A stretch of 64,000 nt of DNA from Uranotaenia lowii (taxonomy: Eukaryota > Arthropoda > Insecta > Diptera > Culicidae): positions 158,539,519-158,603,518 of the forward strand of contig NC_073693.1 in assembly GCF_029784155.1 (NCBI RefSeq). The letters are read 5' to 3'. The notes beneath the pieces were generated by a model that had not been told where the DNA came from, made no database searches, and saw only the letters and a list, made by a program, of their open reading frames with translations. How positions within the stretch are numbered: the stretch's first letter is position 1; each line of letters starts with the position of its first letter. Of this stretch, positions 10,093 through 20,537 are shown piece after piece. The position numbers and the translations under genes are program-made.

Positions 10093-11514
10093 CACACAAA
10101 AAAAGCATAGTAAAATTACTAGATCCGTGGTTTAAATGAACAACACGCAACCATATTTTTGAGTCAATAATGTTTTGTTCTTGATATTACCATCCACATA
10201 GTAATTTTACTTTGTGTTAATTTTGGCTGCGCATAGTAATTTTAACTATGTTCATAGTAAAATTGTCAATGATAGGAAGAGCTCTTTTACTTCGAGCATA
10301 GTAAAATTGCAATTTTCCATTATCGTAATAACACATTAAAATGAGTACCCCATCATGATATACATCACAAAATTACCATTCGGCATTGTATAAAGACCTC
10401 GAAATAAAATTCATTTGTTAAAAATTAAAATTTTTATTTATTTTAATTATTTTTCATTAACTTCAATTCATGGTGGTAGCACCACCCACGAATGGGGCAC
10501 AGGGGTTGCATCACACTTAGCGTCTGAAATAAAAATGAAAAAAAAACGGGAAACAATTAATTATAGGAAATACGAAAACGTACAAAAACTGTTCAGTTTG
10601 CTTGCTCAACAAGCAGTAAAAAAATTAGAAAATAAAAACACAATTTCACTCACCTGAAAGCCTGCATTTAACGGCCCGGCAGATTTACTGAAATTGCGTT
10701 CCGCGAACAGTGCGCCAGCTCACCGGTTAGCAGCTTTCGTCACAATGTCTTCCGACGTTGTCCAATATCCGAAATCGAGGGAGGTTGAGGAGCTCGAGCG
10801 CATTCGCCGACACTAAATAAATTAGGAAAAACAGTATCACACATGGAATTGAAAAAAATGGTAAATTCGCCTATCCGCTGATGAATAAAATAGAACTAAA
10901 TCTAACTAACCTGAAAAATTTCCGACCAGACTAATCTGCTGTCCCGCTCCGGGAGCGTTGGTTCAAAGGCTCGTTGAGGCCCTTTCCAGCTTGTCGACGA
11001 CACAATCTGGGAAATCTTTCGACAACGTTCTGTTAGCATATTTCATAAGCAGTTAATTAGAAGTAACAAAAAAAAAACACAATTTACTCACCTGAGGAAA
11101 TAATTTTCCCGATCCGACAAACCGACAATCCGATAATTTTGTTCGCGTTCCGAAATCGCGAACGGCTGGCCCGTAAAAAACAAACACTCGAATGAAGCAC
11201 ATAGTAAAATTACAATGAATTATAATGCGCATAGTATTTTTGACAACACAAATGACGGTATTTCAACATTACCATGGGCATAGTAATTTCAAGAACATGA
11301 ATTGTGTAATATCAAAATATCATGCGCATGGTAATTAAGACACGAGAAAATTACTATGAGCTGTCAAAGTTCGCATAGTAAAAATACTATGTCGTAGTAT
11401 TATCGCCCAGATTTTCGGTAAAAAATACTAAATCATGGTTGAAAATACTAAATGATGGATAAGTAAAATTATCATAACTCTGTATTTGAAAAGCCCATGC
11501 AATTTTTTTCCGTG
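10093..11514 (-). mobile_element. TA-duplicating element carrying a spliced mini-gene
   Basis: The element splits the hAT transposase frame exactly, with TA at both edges (10091-10092, 11515-11516). Its ends are inverted: CACACAAAAAAA at the left, CACGGAAAAAAA at the right in reverse complement. The flanks contain at least ten copies of a word related to GCATAGTAAAATTAC in both orientations, near 10108-10305 and 11200-11400. The GC-richer centre 10443-11173 looks like exons separated by short introns on the minus strand. There is no recognisable transposase. Confidence 0.75.
10443..11173 (-). CDS. Spliced reading frame inside the transposon, unknown product
   Basis: Minus-strand blocks bounded by splice-like signals: 11092-11173 (then gtgag), 11029-10911 (cag before, gttag after), 10812-10724 (tag before, gtgag after), 10687-10654 (cag before, gtgag after) and 10523-10443 (cag before). 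One frame stays open across the last four blocks, beginning RCRKISQIVSSTSWKGPQ, passing SSSSTSLDFGYWTTSEDIV and ending with a TAA at 10443-10445, followed by AATAAA. The first block is open in two frames, one starting at an ATG near 11200 that would instead stop in the second block, so the true start is unresolved. The third intron would be only 36 nt, which is short. I do not recognise the product. Confidence 0.4.
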
Positions 11515-11547
11515 TAAGTTCAAATCTTGCAGGTGGCCAGTGAGATC

Positions 11548-11806
11548 CCGATCAGGAGAGCATATCAAAATAATAACTGAAACGTATCTCACCAAGATAT
11601 TTACATTTAATTTAGTTATAATTAAGTACTCTAAATTTTCAATTCTTATTTGATGGGGTTGAGCTCATTCTCAATGATTAAGATTTTGTGTCGGTTTGTC
11701 CTCAAATAAAATGATTATATCATATTTTGATATACGTGCAACTTTTTATGAAACACGGACATCGAAGTCAACGGCGCATACCTTGGATTAATTCCCTCCT
11801 GATCGG
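11548..11806. mobile_element. 259-bp MITE with GATC target duplication
   Basis: The inverted ends CCGATCAGGAGAG and CCCTCCTGATCGG are flanked by GATC at 11544-11547 and 11807-11810. Removing the element plus one GATC rejoins the hAT frame as AFDV-DLTGHL, which confirms the borders. It has no coding capacity. The superfamily is unknown; a 4-bp palindromic duplication is unusual. Confidence 0.75.
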
Positions 11807-11991
11807 GATCAACGTCAAATGCCAAATCCAGAACCCAGTCGTCTGCTTGAAAATGTTCGACAGGTTCACTTTTCATTTCTAAAAATAATATTATTTCCTC
11901 TCGTAGCAAAAAAAAATTTAATATTGTGTGGCAGGAAAGCCAGCGTACTTCTGTGTAGTAGGGAATTTTGTGAAAATTTAAGACGGGGCTA

Positions 11992-12078
11992 CGCGGGCCG
12001 CATTGACCAAGGCCGCGGGCCGCATTGACCAAGGCCGCGGGCCGCATTGACCAAGGCCGCGGGCCGCATGCGGCCCGC
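11992..12078. repeat. Subterminal GCGGGCCGC tandem repeat of the hAT element
   Basis: Three and a half copies of a 21-bp unit containing GCGGGCCGCATTGACCAAGG sit just inside the right hAT end. Subterminal GC-rich repeats like this are common transposase-binding regions in hAT elements; binding here is inferred. Confidence 0.75.
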
Positions 12079-12109
12079 AAACCCCCAGTTTGACATGGCT
12101 GGGCTACAC

Positions 12110-12866
12110 AATTAAGCTGTTTTAAGATTTCCCTAAATTTCCCGCTTTTTTCGGCTGTGTCCCGCCTTTTTTGTGAACTGTCCCGCTTTTTTTCTAAAAG
12201 TATCTGGCAAGCCTAGCATAGCCTATTATAGAGCGAAAAATGTCGAAGTACATTTTGAAGTTTGGATTAAAATCCTTAAAATCGGGAGGAAATCGGAAGG
12301 TTTTTCCAAAAATCGTTAATCGGTACACAAATCGGTATATACAGATTCTTGGTCTGAATTTGGTCAAAATATGTATGGCATCGCTGCTCAAAGGTGTCTG
12401 ACCAAGAATTTGTAATGTCGTGTTAAGAAGGGATAGCTTTGAATGGTAAATATCGCGATTAACAGGATGTTCATCAACATCTTCATCTAGTAACTTATGT
12501 TTAATATTTTTTTACCCAGCTCAGGTGGGGTTTCTAACTCATCGAATGTATGACCCATCACACTGGGTTTAGCTTACTGTCGTATCGCATTGGATACATA
12601 TCCTCCGACCTTCAACAACTTTCCCGGCGTATTCATGAAACCTGTCCTGATAGCGCGAGGTAATTCTAGTCAAATTCTTCTTACGAGCAAAATCAGCCAA
12701 ACTGGTTCTCGTGACTTTGGCATATGGTTTGCAAGCGTTGAACACCAGAACGTGGATTTAATAAAATCCATTCACGGAGTGTGAAATTGCGATATGATCG
12801 ATGCTGGTTAGGAGCTGACATTTTTTTGACATCAAACCTATCGAACACACCATTTTATTCTTCCAA
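12110..12866. other. No recognised gene
   Basis: Unassigned AT-rich sequence. Three spaced copies of a TCCCGC(C)TTTTTT word occur at 12137-12192. No convincing open frame. Confidence 0.5.
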
Positions 12867-12869
12867 TAA

Positions 12870-13255
12870 GGCCGGAACAAATTTCAAATCCTTCTTTTGT
12901 CACTCGGAGTTGAAACATCGCAAGGGGGGGACAATAAAAAATAATGCGAAAAACAAATAAATTGGAATAAATTGCACGAAAACTTGTATGCAACCATATT
13001 GCATACTATATCATTGCACAAAACCTATAAATCTAGTAATTTTTTATCGAAAAATTCAATAAAATCAAGAATACAAAAGGTGGAATGACTCCCATCATCC
13101 AAAATTTGTTTTTTGGTCTTGTAATCTTTCAGATATTTGATATTTTTTTGCGAAATTAACATAAAATACTTCAAACTTTATTTATTTCCCCCTTCGGAGT
13201 TTTTGAAAATTATGAATGGGGGTGACAAAAGAAGAAATTGATATTTGTTCCAGCC
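12870..13255. mobile_element. Harbinger-like MITE, copy A
   Basis: The ends GGCCGGAACAAAT and ATTTGTTCCAGCC are inverted and continue for about 35 bp, including CTTCTTTTGTCAC. TAA flanks both sides (12867-12869, 13256-13258). A 3-bp TWA duplication is typical of PIF/Harbinger-type elements. A second copy lies inverted at 40308-40710. There is no coding capacity. Confidence 0.75.
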
Positions 13256-13258
13256 TAA

Positions 13259-14362
13259 CTGCGAGTAATAATTAATCTTGGTATTTTGCCAACCGGATGG
13301 TAGCTTGACGTTTCACATACTTATTGCTGATGTCAGCCAATGTGGTGGAAAGAGAGGTGATGAGAAAGAAAAGTTGCAAAGGTGGAATAGGCGATGGAAA
13401 CGCTGCCGGAGTTGGGTGATGGTTTTGCATTAGTGCAAGTGGGATGCAGCTAATATTTCACCCAGCTTTTGACAGATCTTACGGGGTTTTCTTAAGAAGA
13501 GAAAAAATAACTTTTCGATTTCATCGCCCATAGTAAAGTTTTTTCTTCGTAAATATAGTTACCATGACAAAAGTGACGTAACTACCGACATTTTGACGCA
13601 TCGCATTTTGCCTAGGATAAATGAAGCTTCCCGACAACGACGCGTCGCGTCGCAGTTTCGATTCACCCAAAACTTTGGATTTTTCTTATTTACGTTATAA
13701 TAAGTCATCCTCCTGATTATGAGCGAAATCGAAGAGGGTCGATGCATTTTCAATGTCACTTGGTATGGAATGACCCTTATATGAACATAATTTCACAATT
13801 ACATTACAATGGTTATATCATATTGAAAAATAAAACTTCTCTTATGAATCCCTTGGCTTGAATAAAACCTCTCAAATGAATAAAACTGTGTTTTGTAATA
13901 TAGCAAATGTGAGCAATGTGTTACTTTATGTTTACCTACTTTTATTCATATCATGTCCCCAATAAAAAGGTTATAAACGATAAAATTCATCGGTTTAAAT
14001 TCAAAACCCATTTCTTCGATTGCGAAATGGCCAAAGCAGAACACAACCAAAAAAATGTGTTTTGGTTTTGTCGGCAGCAAAGCAGATTTCCTTTTGCTTG
14101 TTCCGGTAGAAAACGATTCTACGGGGGATCCGCAACCGTAAGTATCAACAGTTAGTTATAATTAAGTTATGTTTAAGTTATCATATTTTATGCAATAAGA
14201 CGTGTTAGGAGTTCTCTCAAATAAACTTTTTCTGGAATAAATAGGTTTAATTGTATTGTAAAAGGAAAAATATTCAGGTTAAGTGATCAATTCACTGGCA
14301 GGAAGGTTGTACAATGTTCATATAACAGCTGATGAATTTTTTAGTACAATATGTTTATTACC
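13259..14362. other. No recognised gene
   Basis: AT-rich intergenic-looking DNA with only short open frames. No domain or repeat recognised. Confidence 0.5.
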
Positions 14363-14765
14363 TAAAGTCTGTTTCACATATAATCTGGTCGGATAAAATA
14401 GATCATTTCTCCGCAAAGAAATAACGTACAACAAAAGTAAAAATGTAATTTTGTAGGGTTTTTATTGCATTTTAAGGAAAAAAATTGAAAAATCATTCGT
14501 TAGCTTTTTGGATGAATTTTCGAACTTTTTTGTTATACCACCCATCATTTTCTGCACTTAAAGTCGCGAATGCCATAAAGATGGTAAAACGACTATAATC
14601 GAAAAAAAATCTGCACAGTACTGCTGGTAACCTCATTCGCCATCGTGTTCCACCACTTTTCCATTTGAGCGGGTTTTCTCATGGTTCTGCCACATTTCTT
14701 CAGTTTGCCCTTAACTATTGCCCAATATTTCTCGATGGGACGAAAATCCGGACAGTTTGGTGGAT

Positions 14766-16150
14766 ACTGCAACATTCCCGGCCGACTGGATGCAGGGTAT
14801 CCTCGTAAAGGTCCCAAAGAAAGGAGACCTAACAGAGTGCGGTAACTGGCGTGGCATAACTTTGATCTATACAACCCTCAAAGTACTCTGCAAAGTGATC
14901 CTGAACAGGATCCAGGAGAAAATCGACGCTACACTCCGACGGCAACAAGCTGGATTCCGATCCGGACGATCATGTGTGGACCACATCACAACGCTACGAA
15001 TAATACTGGAACAAATCAACGAATTCCAGGACTCTCTTCTGCTGGTGTTCGTTGATTTCGAAAAAGCATTTGACCGACTGAACCACGAAAACATCTGGGC
15101 TGCTCTTAGACGACGAGGGGTCCCAGAGAAACTAGTCCATCTCATCGAAGCACAGTACGAGGCATTTTCGTGCAAGGTCTTGCACGACGGTGTCTTGTCC
15201 GAACCAATCCCGGTAACTGCTGGAGTGAGACAAGGATGTATTTTGTCACCGCTGCTTTTTCTCATCGTAATGGATGAGATCTTGACTGGATCGATTGACT
15301 GTAGACCAAACCGAGGATTGCCGTGGAATCCTTCAACCATGGAGCAACTGAACGACCTTGACCTGGCAGACGATATTGTTTTGCTCGCCCAAACACAACA
15401 AGACATGCAGAGCAAACTCGACGACCTCACCGAAAGCTCCAAGGCAGCAGGTCTCAAAATCAATGTCGGAAAGACCAAGTCGATGGAAATCAATACAGAA
15501 AATCGTTCCAATTTCGTGGTAGCTGGACAACAGGTTGAGACAGTGGAGTGCTTCCAGTATCTTGGTAGCCAGATTACGCCTGATGGTGGGACCAAGAAGG
15601 ACATCGAGACCCGGATCAGAAAAGCCTGATTTGCGTTTGCGATTCTCCGAAACATCTGGCGGTCACGCCAGATCTCTCTACGAACTTAGATCCGAATCTT
15701 CAACTCAAACGTCAAATCCGTATTGCTGTACGGGTGTGAAACTTGGTGCACATATGCGGTGACGACGCGAAAACTGCAAGTTTTTGTGAATCGCTGCCTG
15801 CGGAACATCATCCGCGCTTGGTGGCCTGGCAACTGGATCTCAAACGTTGAACTTCATCGCCGGTGTCATCAAAAGGCGCTAGAAATCGAGATTCGGGAAC
15901 GTAAGTGGAGATAGATTGGGCACACGCTGCGAAGAGATGAAAACGAGATTTGCAGAGAGGCGCTTGACTGGAATCCAGATGGGCATCGAAGAAGAGGCAG
16001 GCCCAAAAGCTCGTGGCGGCGAAGTCTAGCCGCTGAAATCCGCACAGTTGACGAGAACCTCGGCTGGCAGCAAGTGGAGACGCTGGCTCCGGATCGCCAG
16101 CAGTGGAGGTCTTTTATCTCAGCCCTATGCGCCGGTCAATCGGCGCTGGA
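14766..16150 (+). pseudogene. Reverse transcriptase, RTE group, partial
   Basis: Begins at DTATFPADWMQGILVKV, followed by KKGDLTECGNWRGITL (RT motif 1 region), VFVDFEKAFDRLNHENIW (first catalytic Asp), VTAGVRQGCILSPLLF, and DLADDIVLLAQ (catalytic Asp pair near 15364). It then runs into CFQYLGSQITPDGG and a C-terminal part with ERKWR-IGHTLRRDENE. The frame breaks at 15627 with TGA in place of a CGA-type codon, and again at a TAG near 15913. The endonuclease domain and RT start are absent. The family copies its RNA into DNA at nicked target sites. Placement in RTE versus RTE-X was not resolved. Confidence 0.82.
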
Positions 16151-16167
16151 CCCTTAGGTAGGTTAGG
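14766..16167 (+). mobile_element. RTE-type LINE fragment, 5' truncated
   Basis: A 9-bp target duplication TTGGTGGAT flanks it (14757-14765, 16168-16176). The insert splits the mariner frame between SIN and PPNCPDFRPIE. It ends with a TAGGTAGGTTAGG tail, consistent with the short-repeat 3' ends of RTE-group LINEs. The 5' end is missing, which is the usual outcome of target-primed reverse transcription. Confidence 0.85.
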
Positions 16168-16542
16168 TTGGTGGATTGATACTTTTTTCAACAAAATCAA
16201 TCTTGTTCTCCTTATACCACTTAACGACATCCCTGCTGTAGTGGCAGCTTGCCAGGTCCGGTCAGAACTTCACCGGACCTTTGCGGGACCGAATGAATGG
16301 CAAAACCCTCTTCTGGAGACATTCTTCTTCGTAAACATTTCCATTCATTGTGTTCCCAGTGATGAAAATCTTAGTCTTCTTCCCACAACTACAGATCCGT
16401 TGCCAAATCATCAACTTACGAGCAAATTTATCTGCGAAAACAAGCCATACGCCTTGCAAGGTAAAATTTATTTCCGGGTATTTGTCCAAAATCCATTTTG
16501 ACGTAAGTTTCGTCGTCCATCAAAAATGCATCCGTTGTACTA

Positions 16543-16960
16543 GAGTGTCTATAAGAAGAGTGACACCAACTGTCGAAATTGGAATAGCGATGAGCTGTCA
16601 GTGTCATTCCAAACGAACAAATGACCTGTCAAATTCGGTCAAATTCAGCCTGAGAAGGCTGAATTTGACAGGTCATTTGTTCGTTTGGAATGACACTGAC
16701 AGTTCATCGCTATTCCAATTTTGACAGTTGGCGTCACTTTTCTTATAGTCCTATTTGCCGCTGATAGTGTTGGTGATATTATGCTGGTTGTTTCACCAAC
16801 ACTTTTTAGTTTTGGGACAATCAACCTCAAAAACGACCATGTTTGTCGACCGTCTGTCCGTTTTTTGTACCGAGAGTTTTGGAGGTTAATTGTCCCGTCT
16901 CATCTGTACACGCTCAGCAAGTGTGCGTAAGAAATGTCAAAAACAACTCTATAGGCACTC
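16543..16960. mobile_element. Hairpin MITE inside the mariner
   Basis: The ends GAGTGTCTATA and TATAGGCACTC are inverted and flanked by TA. The left half contains a near-perfect hairpin, 16549-16655 against 16660-16754, about 95% matched, including CATTCCAAACGAACAAATGA in both arms. The right half has a second small hairpin around TGTTGGTGA. It interrupts the transposase before the DDE domain. Non-coding. Confidence 0.75.
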
Positions 16961-17514
16961 TACGTTGTACTTGGTCAACACTTTCTCTTACAACTTCCTT
17001 GCCCTGGTTTTGGCAACCAGGTTTTGTTTCAGCGTCCTGTTGGGGTGTTTGCTTGCATGATACGCCTTCTCGCAAACAAATTCGTCGAGTTGTACTGTGG
17101 TTCATCTTGAACTTTTTCGCCAAATCACGCAAGGAGATTCCAGGATTATTGTGAACTGACCGAATTTCCTTTGCTCGCAGCTTCCGGTCATATGTTCCAC
17201 TTTTACGCCTGGTTTGTTTTGCTCGATCCACCGTAAGGGTCTCCCGGTAACGTTGCAGCACCGAATTTACAGTCGATTTTTGGGTATTTCGAGAATTTCG
17301 CGATCTTTACCCCTGACCACGTCGGTTTCTCTACGTGAGTGTGCAGAATTTTCTCTCGCCTTTGACTGACTGCTTCAATTTTGATGAAATTTTCACCACT
17401 AAGTAAACAAACCATCCGGATCAAAACACTGTCAATAGATTCGCGATGTGACAACTAGGGGCACTGCAGTAAATGAAAAGATACGAAAAGATTCTATGTG
17501 AAACAGACTTAAGC

Positions 17515-18229
17515 TAAAAAAGAAATATTTCAGGACATTAGGATCTTATGCGTTATTATCTTGCCTTTATTTTTTTCAACTTGAGTTAACAAATGAAGAA
17601 ACATATGTAAATATATGATCTGCCAAACAGCTCCTCTCGCATAAAAAAACCATCGAGAGTTTCGCTTCGTCTGAAATTCGCCCAAGCAACCCTGGCACTC
17701 AATCTTATTCAAATGTTCAATAATGGTTGATTCCAGGGAGCTGCTTTATGATTGCCTGCCTGTCTGGAAGTGCTCTTCCCATTGCTTTGCCCTGTCGACT
17801 TGTTGAAATTGGGTTAGCTTTCGGAGCAGCTTAGATTGTTTGTTTTGTTTTACTTTTCAACGAGGATTAATATGCTTTGATGAGTTTTCGACCGAAAGCA
17901 GAAAAACTTTGATGTTATTGCTGGCCTTGGAGCAACGGCAACAAAAGAGTTCTCAATTTTTGTGTATATTTTGCATGCTTGGCTGTGCTTTTATGAAAGA
18001 AAAAACATACACATATGATGAGCCTGGAGTTGTTGGTGATGACTTTGCGAGCTTTATTTCGTTTAAAAATGTGTTACTTTCAAACTTTGATATGTGGGCA
18101 GATACAAAAATTTGAAGGAAGTTAACACGACTAAGAACGCTAAAAAAATCTGAACAATCTTAAAATTTCTTGAAGTATCCCTTTTTAATACTTTTTTCAA
18201 CATTTTTTTTACTGAAATGATATTTTTTT
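17515..18229. other. No recognised gene
   Basis: AT-rich DNA with one 91-codon open frame at 17840-18115 that matches nothing I know. Confidence 0.45.
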
Positions 18230-18239
18230 AAAATTTCTT

Positions 18240-18755
18240 GATTCGAAACGTTGACGTCGTAGCGTGCAGTCGCACTTTTACCCGCTCTTCAAAACAATAG
18301 TGCAATAAGTGTGGTTAGTTTTTCACGCGTCGCGTTTCCAGCCCGGCAAATCCGGACTTTTTCGCGCCGATCGGGCATTCCTGCTGACGAACCATTGGGT
18401 TCGGATTTTCGTGCTGTTGCCGTTTACCCAAAGGACCATTGGAGCTGATCCAATTAGTGGCAACCGAGGAAGGCATTGTTGCTCCCAAACCACGTGGTAG
18501 GTCAAGGCCATCGTTTGGTGTCTGCTGATATAACCCAACCAAGCGAAGGGTGGCCACCAAACAAAGCCACATCATCATCACTGGACCAACAACAACATCA
18601 AAGAAGAAGATTAGTATTTTTTTTTTTCATTTTCCCTTTTATTTCATTTCTTACTCTAACTGTTACTAGCTATATTTTCCCTTTATTCTCATTTTGATAA
18701 GTGTACTTCGTTCATATTTTCATTACGGGAGACATATTTGTCCCCGTAATAAAAT
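18240..18755 (+). promoter_or_regulatory. 5' untranslated region of the I-clade LINE
   Basis: Sequence from the putative 5' edge to the ORF1 ATG at 18756. LINEs of this clade carry an internal promoter here; no core element could be assigned with confidence. The hairpin GTCCCCGTAATAAAATATGAAC against an upstream GTTCATATTTTCATTACGGG lies just before the ATG (18709-18761). Confidence 0.45.
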
Positions 18756-19535
18756 ATGAACGAAGGTGGGGGGGTTGACTCCCCAGTTTCGATGGATGAT
18801 ATGGGTATTTCCTATGAAGATGTAGAGCACCTGGAGGACCCATGCCCTAATTCTGAGGACTTCACCTCAGAGGAAGGAGCGGGCCCTTCAGGTGCTCATA
18901 CATCTTCTCAGGATGATCTCTCAAAATCATCCAAAGCATCTGCGCCCCCCGAATCAGAGTTTATACTGAAAGTTCAACTTTTGCTGGGCCGTGGGTGGTT
19001 TTTTTCCGGCAAAAAACCGAATGGAAAACCTCTGAATGTAATTCGGATTTTGAAAGATCTGGCCAGGTGGCCCTCTGTGACCAATGTCACGAAAGTAAGA
19101 CCCAATAAATTGCGGGTGGTCGTGGCTAGCCTAAAAGCAGCCAACGAAATTGTTGCCAGCAATCATTTTAATTTAGAGTACCGAGTATTGTTCCTTCTCG
19201 GGAAGTTGAAATCGAGGGAGTGATATCCGAAATGAGCCTGTCGGCGGAGTATGTTAAATCCAACGGCGTTGGCAAGTTTAGAGGCCTTGACTCGACTTCG
19301 GTCAAAATCTTGAACTGCCGCCAACTCGTGACTGCCAACGCCGTCAATGGAGTTAAAAAGTACTCTCCGTCAGCCTCATTTCGGGTAACTTTTGAGAGTA
19401 CTGCACTCCCTCATTTTGTTTTAATCGATGGGATGTTAAGGCTCCCTGTAAGGCTTTTTGTACCCCGTCCTATGCATTGCGAGAATTGTGTGAAGTTGGG
19501 ACACACTGCGTCCCACTGCGCGAATAAACCACGTT

Positions 19536-20537
19536 TATTATTAGAATAAAATCAACGGATCATATGTAGATCCTAATGATAACTTAATAGTAGATAATAA
19601 CAATACAAGATAAAAAATTAACACAGGTCTATACAGTTCTTGAAACAGTTAAAATTTTTGTCCGGAACACGTTCCTCGAAACATCGAAGTCGAAATGCTC
19701 AGAAAAGCGATTGAACGTTTTCAATATGCCGATAAATGCGCTGTTCGCTCCGTAGTTGTTGAGACGAATAGGTACATAGAGCTGCAAAAGCTGGTTTCTC
19801 AATCCTCGGGGACGCACGCTGAGAGGAATGGCCTCCAGCAAAACGGGACAGTCGACTCTGGACGTTAAGAGATCAGCAACAACTAGAGCGCGCGTAGCGT
19901 TTCTGCGAGCTTGAAGCGTATCTAGGTTTATGAGGCGGCAGCGATTCTCGTAACTTGGTAAACGGAACGGGTCTTGCCAGTTCAGATGACGTAGGGCATA
20001 CCGCATGAAGCGACGCTGGATGGCCTCGATTCGTTCAGCCCCATTCTGGTAGAAAGGGCACCAAACAGCTGAAGCATACTCGAGGATGGAACGAACTATA
20101 CAGCAGTAAAGACTCTTCAGGCAGTACACGTCTTTGAAGTCTTTGGCCATGCGAAATAAGAATCCGAGGTTTCTGGATGCTTTGTCGACGATGTAGTTTG
20201 TGTGAGTCTTAAACTCCAGCCGTTGATCGAGAATAACGCCCAGATCGTTGATGTGGTCCACCCGAGAAATGATTCCGTCTCCGAGAGCGTACTCCGCATA
20301 AAGAGGGTGTCGCTTACGAGAAAATGATACGACCGAGCATTTACTGCGATTCAGGGGCAGGCAGTTCAGGTCACACCATTGAGCAAACACAATGAACTGC
20401 TGCTGCAGGAAATTGATGTCCTCTTGGCCGTTTATGGTGTGAAAGAGTTTCAGGTCGTCGGCATATGCAAGTTTTTTGCAGTCAAGGAGCGAGAGTACGT
20501 CATTGAAATATATCACGAAAATAAGTGGTCCTAAATG
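19536..20537 (-). mobile_element. 5'-truncated Jockey/CR1-type LINE fragment
   Basis: The 5-bp word ACGTT flanks it at 19531-19535 and 20538-20542 and removal restores the host ORF1 frame. Orientation is opposite to the host LINE. The left (3') end carries a short TAATAATA-like tail. About 1.0 kb remains of a several-kb element. Confidence 0.82.
19629..20537 (-). pseudogene. Reverse transcriptase C-terminal half, Jockey/CR1 type
   Basis: The open frame begins at the truncation with HLGPLIFVIYFNDVLSLL, has the catalytic YADDLKLF (20455-20466), then CLPLNRSKCSVVSFSR, DLGVILDQRLEFKTHT and the thumb and C-terminal part, and stops at 19629. No internal stop codon interrupts about 300 residues, so this insertion is young. 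The endonuclease and the N-terminal RT are missing, so it cannot be functional. The separation of Jockey from CR1 was not attempted. Confidence 0.82.

Larger units (their letters stand above)
9540..11870 (-). pseudogene. hAT transposase remnant (C-terminal part)
   Basis: In minus-strand order the readable pieces are DWVLDLAFDVD near 11835, then LTGHLQDLN at about 11519-11547, KLQGKEKKDIITACNDVK below 10090, NQISKENLVLFSTCQELK, then ERYVELRKFVARILGMFASS and CLCVQFFF running into HRSRFSDKNLSSIMKVS near 9590. The last part corresponds to the hAT C-terminal dimerisation region of the GTF2IRD2/ZBED-like type. Joining the pieces across the two insertions restores a continuous frame at each junction. 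There are frameshifts near 9700 and 9930. The zinc-finger and most of the DDE region are missing. It encodes a DNA cut-and-paste enzyme only in ancestry. Confidence 0.8.
9359..12101 (-). mobile_element. hAT transposon with decayed transposase
   Basis: Inverted ends CAGGCATGTCAAACT (left) and AGTTTGACATGGCTG (right) are flanked by an 8-bp duplication, ggctactc at 9351-9358 and ggctacac at 12102-12109, one mismatch. An 8-bp duplication and CAG ends are typical of hAT elements. Both ends contain the GCGGGCCGC word common near hAT termini. The interior holds minus-strand transposase remnants interrupted by two younger elements, 10093-11514 and 11548-11806. The N-terminal half of the transposase is absent, so the copy is non-functional. 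Confidence 0.85.
14593..17261 (-). pseudogene. Mariner transposase, DD37E, disrupted
   Basis: The minus-strand N-terminal piece (17261 downward) has paired helix-turn-helix sequence including SLRDLAKKFKMNHSTTRR. MDDETYVK gives the first catalytic Asp near 16515. The second Asp is in PDLASCHYS at 16256-16258 and the Glu in RPIEKYW at 14731-14733; 37 residues separate them once the RTE insertion is skipped. A TGA at 16262-16264 replaces the Trp expected before PDLAS. The enzyme would have been a cut-and-paste transposase acting on TA targets. It is dead from two insertions, a stop and frameshifts. Confidence 0.8.
14365..17510 (-). mobile_element. DD37E Tc1/mariner element, interrupted
   Basis: The ends are inverted: AAGTCTGTTTCACATA at 14365 and TATGTGAAACAGACTT ending at 17510. 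TA precedes the left end, and the right border has probably lost one base. The minus strand encodes a mariner-type transposase split by an RTE fragment (14766-16167) and a hairpin MITE (16543-16960). Its end sequence resembles that of the mariner at 55315-56612, so the two are probably from related subfamilies. Confidence 0.8.

Noticed and set aside
14867..15655. 262-codon minus-strand frame
   Set aside because: It is the antisense shadow of the RTE reverse transcriptase on the plus strand, which has the catalytic motifs.
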